A stretch of 64,000 bases of DNA. Origin: Sphingomonas sp. R-74633 (lineage in GTDB: Bacteria > Pseudomonadota > Alphaproteobacteria > Sphingomonadales > Sphingomonadaceae). The position numbers were made by a program, and so were the translations under genes. Location: positions 62,001 to 126,000 of the forward strand of contig NZ_JACCFG010000005.1 in the NCBI RefSeq assembly GCF_013416555.1, read 5' to 3'. The notes below the pieces were generated by a model. The model was given only the letters and a program-made list of their open reading frames with translations. It made no database searches and was not told the DNA's origin. Each line of letters begins with the position of its first letter. Position 1 is the first letter of the stretch. This document shows, one piece after another, positions 25,440 to 35,374 of this stretch.

Positions 25440-25991
25440 TCAGTTGCCGCCGAGCTTGTCCCGAAGCCCCGCCAACCCGCCGAACGGGCCGCTTTCCTCG
25501 GCCTGGCGCTTCGCCTCTTCCTCGCTGATCACCCCGGCATCCTTGAGCGCGGCTTCGGCGCGCGGGCTGCGCGGATAGGGGTCGAGCGCCAGCGCCAGCG
25601 ATTCCGCCGCTGCTTCGCCCAGATCGATCGCGCTGCCCGAATAGAAGACGATATCGCATTCGTCCTCGCTCAGCTCGGTCTCGTCGTCGCCGCCATCGCC
25701 TTCCTCCTCGGGGAGGAAGCGGATGGCGAAATCCTCTTCGATCACGGCGGGCACGGGATCGTCGGTGATCACGCAGGCCTGAGTGACCCTGGCCGAGAGA
25801 TGGCCGGTGGCGATGATGCCGCGGGCATCGCGGCGGATGGCATAGTTCGCCTTGAGGCCGTCGATCGCCTTCAGCCCGAAGCGCGCCGCCAGCGCGGTGC
25901 GCTCGCCGGGCTCGGCCTCGACCTGGACCTGATTCTCGCCGGCGCCGATCGTGTCGAGCCGCTGTGGGCGGTTGAATTCGCTCTGGATCAT
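25440..25991 (-). CDS. YceD/DUF177 family protein (23S rRNA accumulation protein type)
   Basis: 183 residues. The DUF177 pattern is visible: VTQACVITDDPVPAVIEEDFAIRF, an acidic insert (EEEGDGGDDETELSEDECD), then IDLGEAAAESLALALDPYPRSP. The family is linked to 23S rRNA accumulation and is often near rpmF in other bacteria; the usual CxxC of many members is reduced to one Cys in this region. It overlaps the upstream chaperone gene by 4 bases (ATGA), a pairing common in sphingomonads. The C-terminal tail (ISEEEAKRQAEESGPFGGLAGLRDKL) is helical. Confidence 0.85.
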   Translation of the reverse strand: MIQSEFNRPQRLDTIGAGENQVQVEAEPGERTALAARFGLKAIDGLKANYAIRRDARGIIATGHLSARVTQACVITDDPVPAVIEEDFAIRFLPEEEGDGGDDETELSEDECDIVFYSGSAIDLGEAAAESLALALDPYPRSPRAEAALKDAGVISEEEAKRQAEESGPFGGLAGLRDKLGGN

Positions 25992-26497
25992 GCCAGCGCT
26001 CCCGCGAGCAGCGTATCGACCGAAGTGTCGGCCAGGCGCGCGTGCTGCGCGCGCAGCGCGGTCTCGACGTGCGCAAGCGCTTCGGGCGCCGGTGCGTCGC
26101 CCCGATAGAGGTTGCGGACCAGCGCCTCGCCCAGCGTGCCCGCCGCCAAACCATCGCGATAGGCGCCGAGCCGGCCGCCGAGCATCCCCATCATCTTGCC
26201 GACATGCTTGCCCACTACGATGTCGCCGATGCCGATCTGGCGGAGCTGCCCGTCCATGTCGTCGATGAACACTTCGGTGAGCTGGGTGCTGAACGGTATC
26301 GCTTCGGATGCCTGTTCGAGGCGGAGCAGAACGAGGCTCATCACCGCGGCGATCATGTCGAACCGGCCGTCGATCGTGTCGGGCACGGCGCCCGCTTCAT
26401 ACCAGTGCGGCTCGCGTCCGCGCGCGACGATCGCGGCATAGAGGAGCGGCGCGGTGCCGCGATCGGGGGTCTGGAAAAGCCGCTGGAGCAAGCGCAT
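25988..26497 (-). CDS. Ubiquinol-cytochrome c chaperone (CBP3 family)
   Basis: 169 residues from ATG 26497 (MRLLQRLFQTPDRGTAPLLY). The CBP3/UQCC1 pattern is present: LYAAIVARGREPHWYEAGAVPDTIDGRFDMIAAVMSLVLLRLE, and FIDDMDGQLRQIGIGDIVVGKHVGKMMGMLGGRLGAY. Members assist assembly of cytochrome b into the bc1 complex at the inner membrane. An in-frame open stretch upstream to 26710 has no family similarity and is not included. It is divergent from bamE across 133 bases. Confidence 0.9.
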   Translation of the reverse strand: MRLLQRLFQTPDRGTAPLLYAAIVARGREPHWYEAGAVPDTIDGRFDMIAAVMSLVLLRLEQASEAIPFSTQLTEVFIDDMDGQLRQIGIGDIVVGKHVGKMMGMLGGRLGAYRDGLAAGTLGEALVRNLYRGDAPAPEALAHVETALRAQHARLADTSVDTLLAGALA

Positions 26498-26630
26498 GTG
26501 CCGGTTCGGGTCCTGCAATATGGAGCGCGACCTTGTTTGGCCGCATTTTGCCGCATATTGAGGCGAATGGCCCGCGATGCAATGCAAGCAACGCGTCGGG
26601 GCGCCAGTACGCGTTTGCCTGGAGACCTTA

Positions 26631-27113
26631 ATGCCGATTCCCGCCCGCGCGCTTGGCGCCGCCCTGCTGGCAGCCGCGCTTGGCACCTCTGCCTGCGTGC
26701 CCGTGCGCACGCACCAGGGCTATATCATCGACAAGGAGCTCGTCGATTCGGTGCAGCCGGGCATCGATACGCGCGAATCGGTGCTGCAGACGCTGGGCCG
26801 CCCGACCTTCACCAGCCAGTTCAACGAAGGCGAGTGGTATTATGTCTCGCGCCAGAGCTCGAACCTTGGCTATCAGAGCCTGAAGCCGCGCGACCAGACC
26901 ACGCTGCGCGTCCGCTTCGATGCGACCGGCAACGTCGTCGCGGTCGACCGGATGGGCAAGGAGCTGATCGCGTCGGTCGATCCGTACGGCAAGACCACGC
27001 CGACGCTGGGTCACAAGCGCGGCTTCTTCGAGGATCTGTTCGGCAATATCGGCACCGTGGGTGCGCCGGGTGCCGGCGGACCGGGCGGTGGCGCGGGCGG
27101 CAACGGCCCCTAG
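26631..27113 (+). CDS. bamE: Outer membrane protein assembly factor BamE
   Basis: 160 residues from ATG 26631 with ggagacctta as ribosome site. The leader MPIPARALGAALLAAALGTSAC ends in a lipobox with the lipidated Cys at 22. The SmpA/OmlA fold follows: GYIIDKELVDSVQPGIDTRESVLQTLGRPTF and EWYYVSRQSS. It is the small lipoprotein of the BAM complex that helps insert beta-barrels. A glycine-rich tail (GAPGAGGPGGGAGGNGP) is longer than in enteric BamE. Confidence 0.92.
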   Translation: MPIPARALGAALLAAALGTSACVPVRTHQGYIIDKELVDSVQPGIDTRESVLQTLGRPTFTSQFNEGEWYYVSRQSSNLGYQSLKPRDQTTLRVRFDATGNVVAVDRMGKELIASVDPYGKTTPTLGHKRGFFEDLFGNIGTVGAPGAGGPGGGAGGNGP

Positions 27114-27167
27114 TATCGGGGCCGGCTGAACGCTCGCTTCGGCTTTTCATTTAGAAATAATGGCTTC

Positions 27168-27236
27168 GGCCGCGCTGTTCTTAGGCAGCGCGGCCGGTGC
27201 CGTTGGGCACGGTCCCGAAAGGGGTAGAAGGGACCG
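27168..27236. repeat. Three consecutive stem-loops after bamE
   Basis: Stem 1: ggccgcgctg / cagcgcggcc (27168-27177 / 27186-27195), perfect. Stem 2: gtgcc / ggcac (27197-27201 / 27206-27210). Stem 3: cggtccc / gggaccg (27210-27216 / 27230-27236). There is no T-run. Stem 1 probably ends the bamE transcript; the run of three could also be a small structured RNA. The rest of 27114-27291 has no gene. Confidence 0.5.
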
Positions 27237-27291
27237 CGGCATGAACGCGTGATCTAGCGTTTCGCTCCCTCAACAGTCCCCATTTTGACGA

Positions 27292-29544
27292 CTATCTTAT
27301 GGTGAACAGCACCTGGTCGATCACCTTGCCGTCGAGGTCGACCAGAGCGAGGCGATGCTTGCCCGGCGGCGCCAGAATCAGGGGCCGCGAATCGGCAGTG
27401 CCGAGGTCGCGCTTGTCGAGGATCAGCCGGTGGCCAAGCGCCTGGCCGGACACCGAAATCGCGAGGCGCTGATTGTCCACCGGGATATCCGGGTCGAGCG
27501 CATAGACGCTGCCGCCGACTGGATTGGTGATGCGCGGCCGGCGCGATTCAGGCGGCGCGAAGGCGACGCGGTCGAGCCCGGTGCCCTTGAGGAAATATTC
27601 GCGGCGCGGCTGTTCCATGCCGGCAGCGAAGCGGATCTGGCGCTCCTCGATGCCGTCGGGGCGCGGCGGCGCCTTGCCGGGATCGCTTTCGTTGAGCGCT
27701 AGCATCACGTCGCGCCACACCGGCGCCGCGCCGCTGGTGCCCGAGACGGCGCGCATAGGATCGCCCTCGAGATTGCCGACCCACACGCCGACGGTGAACC
27801 GGTCGGTGAAGCCGATGCACCAATTGTCGCGCATCGCCTTGGAGGTGCCGGTCTTCACCGCCGCCCAGAAGGGCAGGCGCAGCGCCGAATCGACGCCGAA
27901 GGTGCCGGCGCGGGCATTCGGGTCGGCGAGCATGTCGGCGACGATCCACGCGGCCTGGGGGCTGGTGGTGCGGCGCGGGGTGTCGGTGGCCGCGTCCATT
28001 GTCAGGCGCAGCGGCGACCAGCGGCCTTCGAGCGCGAGGCTGCGATAGGCATCGACCTGCTCCATCAGCGTCACTTCGGCCGAGCCGAGCGCGAGCGAAT
28101 AGCCATAATATTGGCCGTCCTCGACCAGCCCGCGATAGCCGGTGTCCCATAGCCGGTCGCGAAAGGCATCGACCCCGGTCAGCAGCAGCGTGCGCACCGC
28201 GGGCACGTTGAGCGACCCCGCCAGCGCGATGCGTGCCGAGACCGGCCCCTTGAACGCCTTGTCGTAATTTTGCGGGACATAAAGGCCCGAGGCGGTGTCG
28301 AGCTGGACGGGCGAATCGTCGAGGATCGAGGCTGCGGTGAGATAGCCCTTCTCGATGCCCATCGCGTAGAGGAAGGGCTTCAGCGTCGACCCCGCCTGGC
28401 GATAGGAGGACGCGCCGTCGACCGCGGGCGCAGTGCTCTCGCCGCCGATGCCGCCGACATAGGCGAGCACGTCGCCCGAGGCATTATCGACCACCACCAC
28501 CGCGCCGTCACGCGCCCGGCTGCCACCCAGTCCCTGGAGCTGGCGTTTGAGCGCCGTGATCGCGGCGCGCTGGATGCCGGCGTCGAGCGTCGTGGTGATC
28601 TTCGCGCCGGGCTTGGTGAGCAGTTCGGCGGAGAGATGCGGCGCGAGCCCCGGATCGAGCGCAAGGCTGCGCGCCGGGCCGAGCATCGACGCGGCGGCGC
28701 CGGCAAAGCGCGTGCAGTCGGTCTCGCGGCTCAAGGCGCAGGCGCGGCGCGCGACTTCGAAGCTGTTGGCGCGGGGATCGGGCAGCAGCGCGGCGAGCAG
28801 CAGCGCATCGTCGCGGGTCAGTGTCGCGGGCGTCTTGCCGAACAGGCCGAGCGCGGCGGCACCGATGCCCTGCGCCTCGCCGCGGAAACCGGCGAGGTTG
28901 AGATAGGCTTCGAGGATCTGGTCCTTCGACCAGCGCGATTCGAGGCTCCACGCCGCGCGCATCTGGCGCAGCTTGTCGCGGAACCCCCGGCTGCCCGGCG
29001 CGGAGAGGTCGGGGGCGAGATAGGCCGCGACCTGCATCGACAGCGTCGAGGCGCCGCGGCCGCGCTTGCCTTCGATCCGGTCGCGCGCGGCGCCGGTCAG
29101 CGCCATCCAGTCGACGCCGCCATGGTCGCGGAAGCGCCGGTCCTCGGCGGCAACGAGGATGTCGCGCGCGACCGGGGAAATATCCTTGAGCGGTGTCCAG
29201 GCGAGGCGGCGGGCCTGATAATCGACGCGGCTCGAATCGATCAGCACCCCGTGCCGGTCGTAGAGCCAGGCTTCGGACGGATGCCACCCGGCGCGGACGG
29301 CGCCGTAATCGGGCAGCGCGGGGGGGAGCGTTACCCACCAGAAGCTTGCCGTGAAGGCGAAGACCAAGGCGAGCAGCGTGCCGACGACGCGCGGCGGGGT
29401 GATGACGCCGCGCCAGCCCTTTTCCTTCCAGATCGCACGCTCGCGGCCCAGCCAGGCACGCGCCGCCTCGGGCGCGTCGTCGATACGCTTCGTCCAGCGG
29501 CGGGCGAAGGCGAGGAGGTGGGTAAGTGCCTCCTTCGCCGTCAC
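27292..29544 (-). CDS. pbpC: Penicillin-binding protein 1C
   Basis: 750 residues. A membrane anchor (VVGTLLALVFAFTASFWWV) is followed by the GT51 glycosyltransferase domain (VAAEDRRFRDHGGVDWMAL, GASTLSMQVAAYL, QILEAYLNLAGFRGEAQGIGAAALGLFG) and a transpeptidase domain with SxxK in AGSTLKPFLYAMG and KTGTSKAMRDNW. The C-terminal BiPBP_C domain with NPVGGSVYALDPDIP identifies PBP1C. It makes or repairs peptidoglycan in the periplasm. Its start overlaps the stop of the alpha-2-macroglobulin gene (29541-29544), the classic yfhM-pbpC pairing. Confidence 0.95.
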   Translation of the reverse strand: MTAKEALTHLLAFARRWTKRIDDAPEAARAWLGRERAIWKEKGWRGVITPPRVVGTLLALVFAFTASFWWVTLPPALPDYGAVRAGWHPSEAWLYDRHGVLIDSSRVDYQARRLAWTPLKDISPVARDILVAAEDRRFRDHGGVDWMALTGAARDRIEGKRGRGASTLSMQVAAYLAPDLSAPGSRGFRDKLRQMRAAWSLESRWSKDQILEAYLNLAGFRGEAQGIGAAALGLFGKTPATLTRDDALLLAALLPDPRANSFEVARRACALSRETDCTRFAGAAASMLGPARSLALDPGLAPHLSAELLTKPGAKITTTLDAGIQRAAITALKRQLQGLGGSRARDGAVVVVDNASGDVLAYVGGIGGESTAPAVDGASSYRQAGSTLKPFLYAMGIEKGYLTAASILDDSPVQLDTASGLYVPQNYDKAFKGPVSARIALAGSLNVPAVRTLLLTGVDAFRDRLWDTGYRGLVEDGQYYGYSLALGSAEVTLMEQVDAYRSLALEGRWSPLRLTMDAATDTPRRTTSPQAAWIVADMLADPNARAGTFGVDSALRLPFWAAVKTGTSKAMRDNWCIGFTDRFTVGVWVGNLEGDPMRAVSGTSGAAPVWRDVMLALNESDPGKAPPRPDGIEERQIRFAAGMEQPRREYFLKGTGLDRVAFAPPESRRPRITNPVGGSVYALDPDIPVDNQRLAISVSGQALGHRLILDKRDLGTADSRPLILAPPGKHRLALVDLDGKVIDQVLFTIR

Positions 29545-32500
29545 CGCTGCGCCACGGTCATCACGGCATTGGGCAGCTGCGCGCGGATCTCGGGCGCGTA
29601 CATCGCCTCGACCCGCGTCGCCGGCAGGTTGAACTTGCCCGCCGCATCGAGCCGCATCACGTAGGAGACGGTGAAGTTGCCGCGCGGCACCCAGCCGTAG
29701 AAAGCGCGCCAGCTGTCATTGCCGCGCTCGATATAATTGGGCGACACGCCTTCGCTGGTGCCGGCATCCTTGGCGAGCATCTCGGACTGGCCGCCCAGAT
29801 TGCCCATGATCGTCGCGCCCGCCGGGATCGGATCATTGACCACCACCCAGTTGCGCTCGGCCGAGGCCTCGACGCTGATCGTCACCTTGACGACGTCGCC
29901 GCGCGACCAGCTGCCCGGGACGGCCTGCTTGACCGCCTCGATCTTCTTGCTCGCCTTGTAGCCGGCCATCAGCGGCTGGGTGAGCGGCACCGCTGCCTTC
30001 ACCCGGACGAACGCCCAGGGCCCGGCGCCGCCCGACTGGTTCAGCACCAGTGGGGTGGTCTGCGCCGGCAGCGGGAAGCTGAAGCTGCGCTGCGGCTCGG
30101 CGAGCGGCCAGCTGAGGCTCACCGGGCTGAAGCTGCTGAACGTGGCATTGGTCACGCCCGCGATCGACTCCGCCGGGTAGAGCGTCATGAAGCGCCGCGC
30201 GAGGATCGTGCCCCAGGCATTGGCGGTGGTGGTGTCCCAATGCCCGCGCTGCTGGCGCGAGGCGATGCCGACCATCAGCTTGGCCGAGTCATTCTCCCAG
30301 CCGGGGCGGCCGAGCGTGGCGAGCAGCGCCTTGATCGCTGCCTCGTCGTCCGACGACATCAGCCACCAGGCCATATGGCCCTTGTCCGACAGGTCGACAC
30401 GCGTGCCTTCATAGACCAGGCGCGTGCGCAGCGTCTTCTCGGCATCGAGACGGAGCTGCGCGCCATTGGCGGCACCCTGTACCTTGCCGAGCGCCATCGC
30501 ATAGTCGGAGAGCGTGGCGGTCGGCATCTCGGCCGGAGTCATGCCGATCTGGCCGAGCATCGCCGAAGTCGCCGCACCCTGCCGCGCCAGCGCAGTGAAG
30601 GCGGCGACGCGCTGCAGGCGGACATCGCCATAATCCTCGTGACGCAGGCGCCCGTCGAGAACGGCCTTCATCGCGTCGAGCATCTTGGCCTTGGGGCCTT
30701 CCGGAAGCGGCAGCCCCGCTTCGGCCGAGACCGACAGGATATAGGCAGTCAGCGCTTCCGAACCGGGCCAGTCGCCGGGCCAGTAGCGCAACAGGCCGTC
30801 GCCGTCCTGATAGGCCGGGATGTCGCTGGCGATCAGGTTCCACATTCCCGTGTCGCCCAGCGCGATCGCCCGCGAGGTGCGCTGCTCGAGGCAGTTATAC
30901 GGATAGGCGGTCATGTAATCGCGCACGCCCGAGAGCGGCGGGGCGAGGCTGTCGGTCAGCGTCACATCGACCGTGCCGAAGCCGGGCAGCGCGCCCGCCG
31001 GCGGGGCGATGGTGAACTGTGTGCCGGTGCCGACGCGGCCGAGCGTCGCCGCCCAGGTCTCGACCGGCACCGCCGGCGCAACCGCCTGTGCCACGGTGAC
31101 CTTGTCGACCGACTTGCCGTCGGCGGTCTTGGCCGACACGGTCCAGCTCAACTTGCCTTCGCGCGGCGGGGCGGTGAGGTTCCACACCACCGGCGCGGCG
31201 CCGCCGGCCGGGATGTCGACGGTCAGCGGCTTGCCGGTCGCATAGGCCGGGCTCAGCGCGACGGTCGCCGTCACCTTCATCGGCTTGGTCGAGCCGTTCC
31301 GCAGCGTGAACATCGCGCCATATTGGTCGCCGGTGCGCACCAGCTGCGGCACGCCCGGATAGATGGTCAGGTCCTGCGACGAGCGAATGCTCGCGCTGCC
31401 CGAACCGAACAGCTGCGGACCCGACGTGGCGATCGCGACGAGCTTGAACGAGGTCAGCGCATCGTTGAGCGGCACCGCCACCTTGGCATGGCCATTGGCG
31501 TCGAGCGCGACCTTGCCCTTCCACAGCAGGACCGGCTGGAAATTCTCGCGGTTGAGCCCCGAAAGGTCACCGCCGCCGCCACCGCCGCCGGCTTCCACGG
31601 CCTTTTTGCCGTAATGCCGCTTGCCGACCACCTGGGTCTGCGCGGTCGAGGTGAGCACCGAGATCGGGCGATCGCCCATCATCGCGTCGAGCAGGTTCCA
31701 GCTGTCGTTCGGGGCAAGCTGGAGCAATGCCTCGTCGACCGCGACAAAGGCGACGTCTGCCGATGCGGCGGGCTTGCCGTCGGGCGTCTTCACCGTCACA
31801 TCGACCTGCGCATTGTCGCGCGCGGCATAGCTCGCCTTGTCGGCCTTCACCGCCACATCGAGCTTATGGCCTTCCCAGCCGACCTTCACCTTGGCGATGC
31901 CCAGGCGATAGGCGGGCTTGGCGAGGTCGACCGTCGCGGTCGGCTCGCCGCCGTCCTTCGACCAGGGCGCACCCCAGTCGCGCGCCATGTTCGAGCGCCA
32001 GTTCTGCCAGCCCGAGACGCGCCCGCGCACTGCCATGACCGAGACGAACACGTCCGGCGCATAGTCGCCCGGCATCGGCACTTCGATCACCGGGTCCTTG
32101 CCGGTGAGGCCGACGACGAAGCTCGATAGCACGCCCTCGCGCTCCACGGTGACCAGCGCGGTCGCGTCGCGGAAGGGCATGCGGACCTGGAATTTGGCGG
32201 TCTCGCCGGCCTTGTACTCCAGCTTCTCGGGAATGACGTCCATGCGGTCGCCATTGTCGCCGCCGAACCACCAGTCATCGTCACCGACCAGCCACACCGA
32301 CTTGGTCGCGCGGGCGATATTACCATTGGCGTCCTTGGTGGTCGCCACCGCATAGACTTCGCCCGACACGCCCGGATTGAGCTGGCAGCTCGCCAGGCCC
32401 TGCGCATCGGTGGTCGCCGAGCAGGTCGCGCCCAGCTTGGTCGTCTTCATCTGGTTGTCGTACGCATAGAAGCCGCCGATCAGCCGGCGCCGTGCGGTCA

Positions 32501-35300
32501 GGATCTCGCGGCTGTAGAGCTCGACCGAGACCGCCTGGTTGGCGAGCGGCTTGCCATTGGTGTCGAGCGCGACGAAGCGCAGGCGCAGATCGTCCTGCTT
32601 CATCAGCCAGCCGTCGCTCTTGACGCCGAGCTGCACCGCGGAGGTGAAGATCGGGATGCGCCGCGACGAGGTCAGGATCTGGCCGTTGGCGTCCTGATAA
32701 TCCATCTCGACCAGCATCGTGGTGTTCTGCTCGAGCGTCTGCGGCACTTCGGCATTGAGGCGGGTGGTGCCGTCGGCGCCAAGGCTGGCGGGCAGCGTCT
32801 GGGTCGGCGGCAGCTGGACCTGCTCGTCCTCGCCCTCGCCGTCCATCGGCTTGGTACCCTCGGCCATCGCGCGGCCGCCGAAGCTGTAGCTGTCATAGCC
32901 GTCGGGGGTCGGGAAATCGCCGAAATAGCCGATGCGCGTCTCGACCGGCAAATTGGCGGCGCCGCCGCCCGAGAGATAGCCGACGAACAGGTCAAGCGGC
33001 AGCACGCCCGGGCGCACCGCGGCGTCCTTGGGCCCGGCGACCGAGGCCTTCATCGTCGGGAGCTTGTATTCGTCCACCTTGAACGACTGGCCGGTATAGT
33101 GGACCGTCTCCGAGGTGCCTTCCTTGGTGACGAACTGGACGTCATAGTCGCCCATCTTGGCGCCCTGCGGCGCAGTCCATTCGGTCTCGCCGGTGCCGTT
33201 GGCGTCGATCGTCAGCGGCAGGTCATATTGCGTGTCCGAGCCGCGATGGCTGAGGCGGAGCGTGCCGGTGAAGGCCGGCGAGGCGGCGAAGCCCGCGGCC
33301 ACGGGCGTGCGGACGATGTGCTTCATGTGGATCGTCTCGCCCTGGCGGACGAGCGAGCGGTCGAACACGGTGTGGAATTTCTGTTCGGGCGCCGACCAGC
33401 CATAGTTGAGGTCGAAGTCGAACGGGCGGATGCCCTCGCCCCACTGGGTGAGCGTGAAGCTGAAGTCGTCGGCCTTGCGCGCCGAGACCATCAGCGGGCT
33501 CGAATTGCCGTTCTCGCAGCTCGAATAGGTTTCGGGCTCGGGCAGGCCGGCGGGGACGCCGAGGCGGCCCGAGGCGTCGGTCTTGCCCTTGGCGAGCAGT
33601 TCGCCCGAGCAGCTGTCGGTGATGCGCACCTCGGCATCGCCGACGCCCTGGCCGCTGTCGAGCGCGGTGACCCAGACCAGCGACTGGTCGCGGCCCCATT
33701 TGAAATGGACGCTCATGTTGGTGACGAGCGCGCCGGTGGCGACATAGCGCGGCGCCTTGCGCCCGAGAAGCGCCTCGCCGAGCCGCGGGCTGGCGAGCTC
33801 GACGATGTAGAAACCGGGCTGGCTCAGCGGGATGCCGACCACCTCGAAGTCCTTGCCCTTGCCGGGAAGGCCGATCTTGAGCGGTTTGCCGGTGGCGGGC
33901 GTGAGCAAAGGCTTGGCGCCGGTCTGGTTGATCCGCACGGTTTCCTTGCCGCGCGTCACTTCGTCGGACTTGTCCTCGGCCGCATCGGCGAGCGCGCGGA
34001 ACCACTTGGCGATCTCGCCGTCGCCGCCCTCGACCTTCAGGCTCTGACCGTTGACCGCCATCTGCGTGCCCTGGAGCTCGGGCTCGACATTGCGGACCGA
34101 GACCGGCAGCACGCCGCCTTCCTTGGCCTCCAGGATGCCGAAATTGCCGGCAAACTTCACCAGCGGCGGCGGCGCGTCGAACTTCACGTCGAGCGGGAAG
34201 CGCTCGGCATTGGCGAGCGCGCGGCCGCTCTCGTCCTTCACATTGGCGGGGAACACCACCTTGGCGGTGGTGTCGGCCGGCAGCGGCGCCTTGAACTTGA
34301 GATCGGAAACGGTCGCCTTGTTCTTGTCGTCATCGCCGAAGATCGGGGTCAGTTCCTTGCCGTCGGCGGTCCTGATCCGCACCGCCTCGGCCTGCGCCTT
34401 CGAGATCGGGGCGGAGAAGCGCACCCAGGCATCCTGCACCGGGCTGCAGCCCGCGGTCGGGTTGACGCGCGAGCATTCGAAGCGGGCGCTGAATTCCTTG
34501 CGGACGGTGAAGTCGAAGCGCTGGTCGGTGCCGGCGGCGCGGCCCGAGGCGCTCTTGATGTCCTTGCCCCAGACCAAAGCCATGTCGCGCCCGGCGGGCA
34601 GCGGGCGGCGGCACTTCACCGCGACGACGCTGGCGAGCGACTTGGCGCGGTCTTCCGCCTTGGCGGGAAGCGCCTGGGGCAGGCCGGCGTCGTTGAGGAA
34701 GCTCTGCACTTCCCAGCGATCGGTGCCGAGATCGGCGAGAAGCTTGGGCGCGACATCGCCCGCGAGCACGTCGACCGGAATCTTCTCGCCCAGGCCATCG
34801 ACCGCGCAATAGGCATTGGCGGCGACCGAAGCGGGATCGGGCGCGAGGTTCGCCGCGATGACGAAGACCTGGTCCTCCTCGATCTCGCTGCCATAGCGGC
34901 TGGGGAGCACGGCGCGGGCGATCGGGCCGCCCGAATCGACGCTGAATTCCTTTTGCCCCTGCAGCGCATAGCCCGACAGGCTCTTCAGCCCATCGCGCAG
35001 CGTGAACTTGCAGGTGACGCCGCCGGGGAGCGGGCTGGCGAATTCGTGCACGAACGTCTGCTGATCGACCCAGCGGCCCTGCCCGCCGACCGGGCAGTCG
35101 ACCTTGAAGGGCGATTCGGCGCGCGGGTCGCCGAGCGGGACCATCGCGACATTGAAGCGAGCGGTGAAGCGCTCGATCGCGCCGTCGCCGACGCCGGGCG
35201 TCGCCATCTCCACCTGGGGACTATTGTCGCCGAATGCAGTGACGGCGCCGATGGGCGCCAGGACCAGAGCCAATACGCCAAGTCGTGCAACGAGCTTCAT
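29541..35300 (-). CDS. Bacterial alpha-2-macroglobulin family protein
   Basis: 1919 residues from ATG 35300 (MKLVARLGVLALVLAPIG). The N-terminal signal sequence has no lipobox Cys, so the protein is probably free in the periplasm rather than lipid-anchored as E. coli YfhM is. MG domains follow, then the A2M core (LVRQGETIHMKHIVRTPV, VAKADKASYAARDNAQVDVTV, YPGVPQLVRTGDQY). The thioester motif is intact at C1470-L-E-Q (AYPYNCLEQRTSRAIALGD). The family traps invading proteases and protects the cell wall, working with PBP1C. A Gly-rich EAGGGGGGGDLSG segment near residues 1230-1245 is a likely exposed loop. Confidence 0.94.
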   Translation of the reverse strand: MKLVARLGVLALVLAPIGAVTAFGDNSPQVEMATPGVGDGAIERFTARFNVAMVPLGDPRAESPFKVDCPVGGQGRWVDQQTFVHEFASPLPGGVTCKFTLRDGLKSLSGYALQGQKEFSVDSGGPIARAVLPSRYGSEIEEDQVFVIAANLAPDPASVAANAYCAVDGLGEKIPVDVLAGDVAPKLLADLGTDRWEVQSFLNDAGLPQALPAKAEDRAKSLASVVAVKCRRPLPAGRDMALVWGKDIKSASGRAAGTDQRFDFTVRKEFSARFECSRVNPTAGCSPVQDAWVRFSAPISKAQAEAVRIRTADGKELTPIFGDDDKNKATVSDLKFKAPLPADTTAKVVFPANVKDESGRALANAERFPLDVKFDAPPPLVKFAGNFGILEAKEGGVLPVSVRNVEPELQGTQMAVNGQSLKVEGGDGEIAKWFRALADAAEDKSDEVTRGKETVRINQTGAKPLLTPATGKPLKIGLPGKGKDFEVVGIPLSQPGFYIVELASPRLGEALLGRKAPRYVATGALVTNMSVHFKWGRDQSLVWVTALDSGQGVGDAEVRITDSCSGELLAKGKTDASGRLGVPAGLPEPETYSSCENGNSSPLMVSARKADDFSFTLTQWGEGIRPFDFDLNYGWSAPEQKFHTVFDRSLVRQGETIHMKHIVRTPVAAGFAASPAFTGTLRLSHRGSDTQYDLPLTIDANGTGETEWTAPQGAKMGDYDVQFVTKEGTSETVHYTGQSFKVDEYKLPTMKASVAGPKDAAVRPGVLPLDLFVGYLSGGGAANLPVETRIGYFGDFPTPDGYDSYSFGGRAMAEGTKPMDGEGEDEQVQLPPTQTLPASLGADGTTRLNAEVPQTLEQNTTMLVEMDYQDANGQILTSSRRIPIFTSAVQLGVKSDGWLMKQDDLRLRFVALDTNGKPLANQAVSVELYSREILTARRRLIGGFYAYDNQMKTTKLGATCSATTDAQGLASCQLNPGVSGEVYAVATTKDANGNIARATKSVWLVGDDDWWFGGDNGDRMDVIPEKLEYKAGETAKFQVRMPFRDATALVTVEREGVLSSFVVGLTGKDPVIEVPMPGDYAPDVFVSVMAVRGRVSGWQNWRSNMARDWGAPWSKDGGEPTATVDLAKPAYRLGIAKVKVGWEGHKLDVAVKADKASYAARDNAQVDVTVKTPDGKPAASADVAFVAVDEALLQLAPNDSWNLLDAMMGDRPISVLTSTAQTQVVGKRHYGKKAVEAGGGGGGGDLSGLNRENFQPVLLWKGKVALDANGHAKVAVPLNDALTSFKLVAIATSGPQLFGSGSASIRSSQDLTIYPGVPQLVRTGDQYGAMFTLRNGSTKPMKVTATVALSPAYATGKPLTVDIPAGGAAPVVWNLTAPPREGKLSWTVSAKTADGKSVDKVTVAQAVAPAVPVETWAATLGRVGTGTQFTIAPPAGALPGFGTVDVTLTDSLAPPLSGVRDYMTAYPYNCLEQRTSRAIALGDTGMWNLIASDIPAYQDGDGLLRYWPGDWPGSEALTAYILSVSAEAGLPLPEGPKAKMLDAMKAVLDGRLRHEDYGDVRLQRVAAFTALARQGAATSAMLGQIGMTPAEMPTATLSDYAMALGKVQGAANGAQLRLDAEKTLRTRLVYEGTRVDLSDKGHMAWWLMSSDDEAAIKALLATLGRPGWENDSAKLMVGIASRQQRGHWDTTTANAWGTILARRFMTLYPAESIAGVTNATFSSFSPVSLSWPLAEPQRSFSFPLPAQTTPLVLNQSGGAGPWAFVRVKAAVPLTQPLMAGYKASKKIEAVKQAVPGSWSRGDVVKVTISVEASAERNWVVVNDPIPAGATIMGNLGGQSEMLAKDAGTSEGVSPNYIERGNDSWRAFYGWVPRGNFTVSYVMRLDAAGKFNLPATRVEAMYAPEIRAQLPNAVMTVAQR

Positions 35301-35374
35301 GGCAACCTTCCCCCCTCGGGCAGCGGCGGGCACGATAGCCGGGCTCTGTTACGAGTCCAGCAGCGAATTAACCG

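Noticed and set aside
27160..27252. A 30-codon ORF starting ATG 27160 after bamE
   Set aside because: No ribosome site and its sequence is made of the stem-loops, which explain it better.
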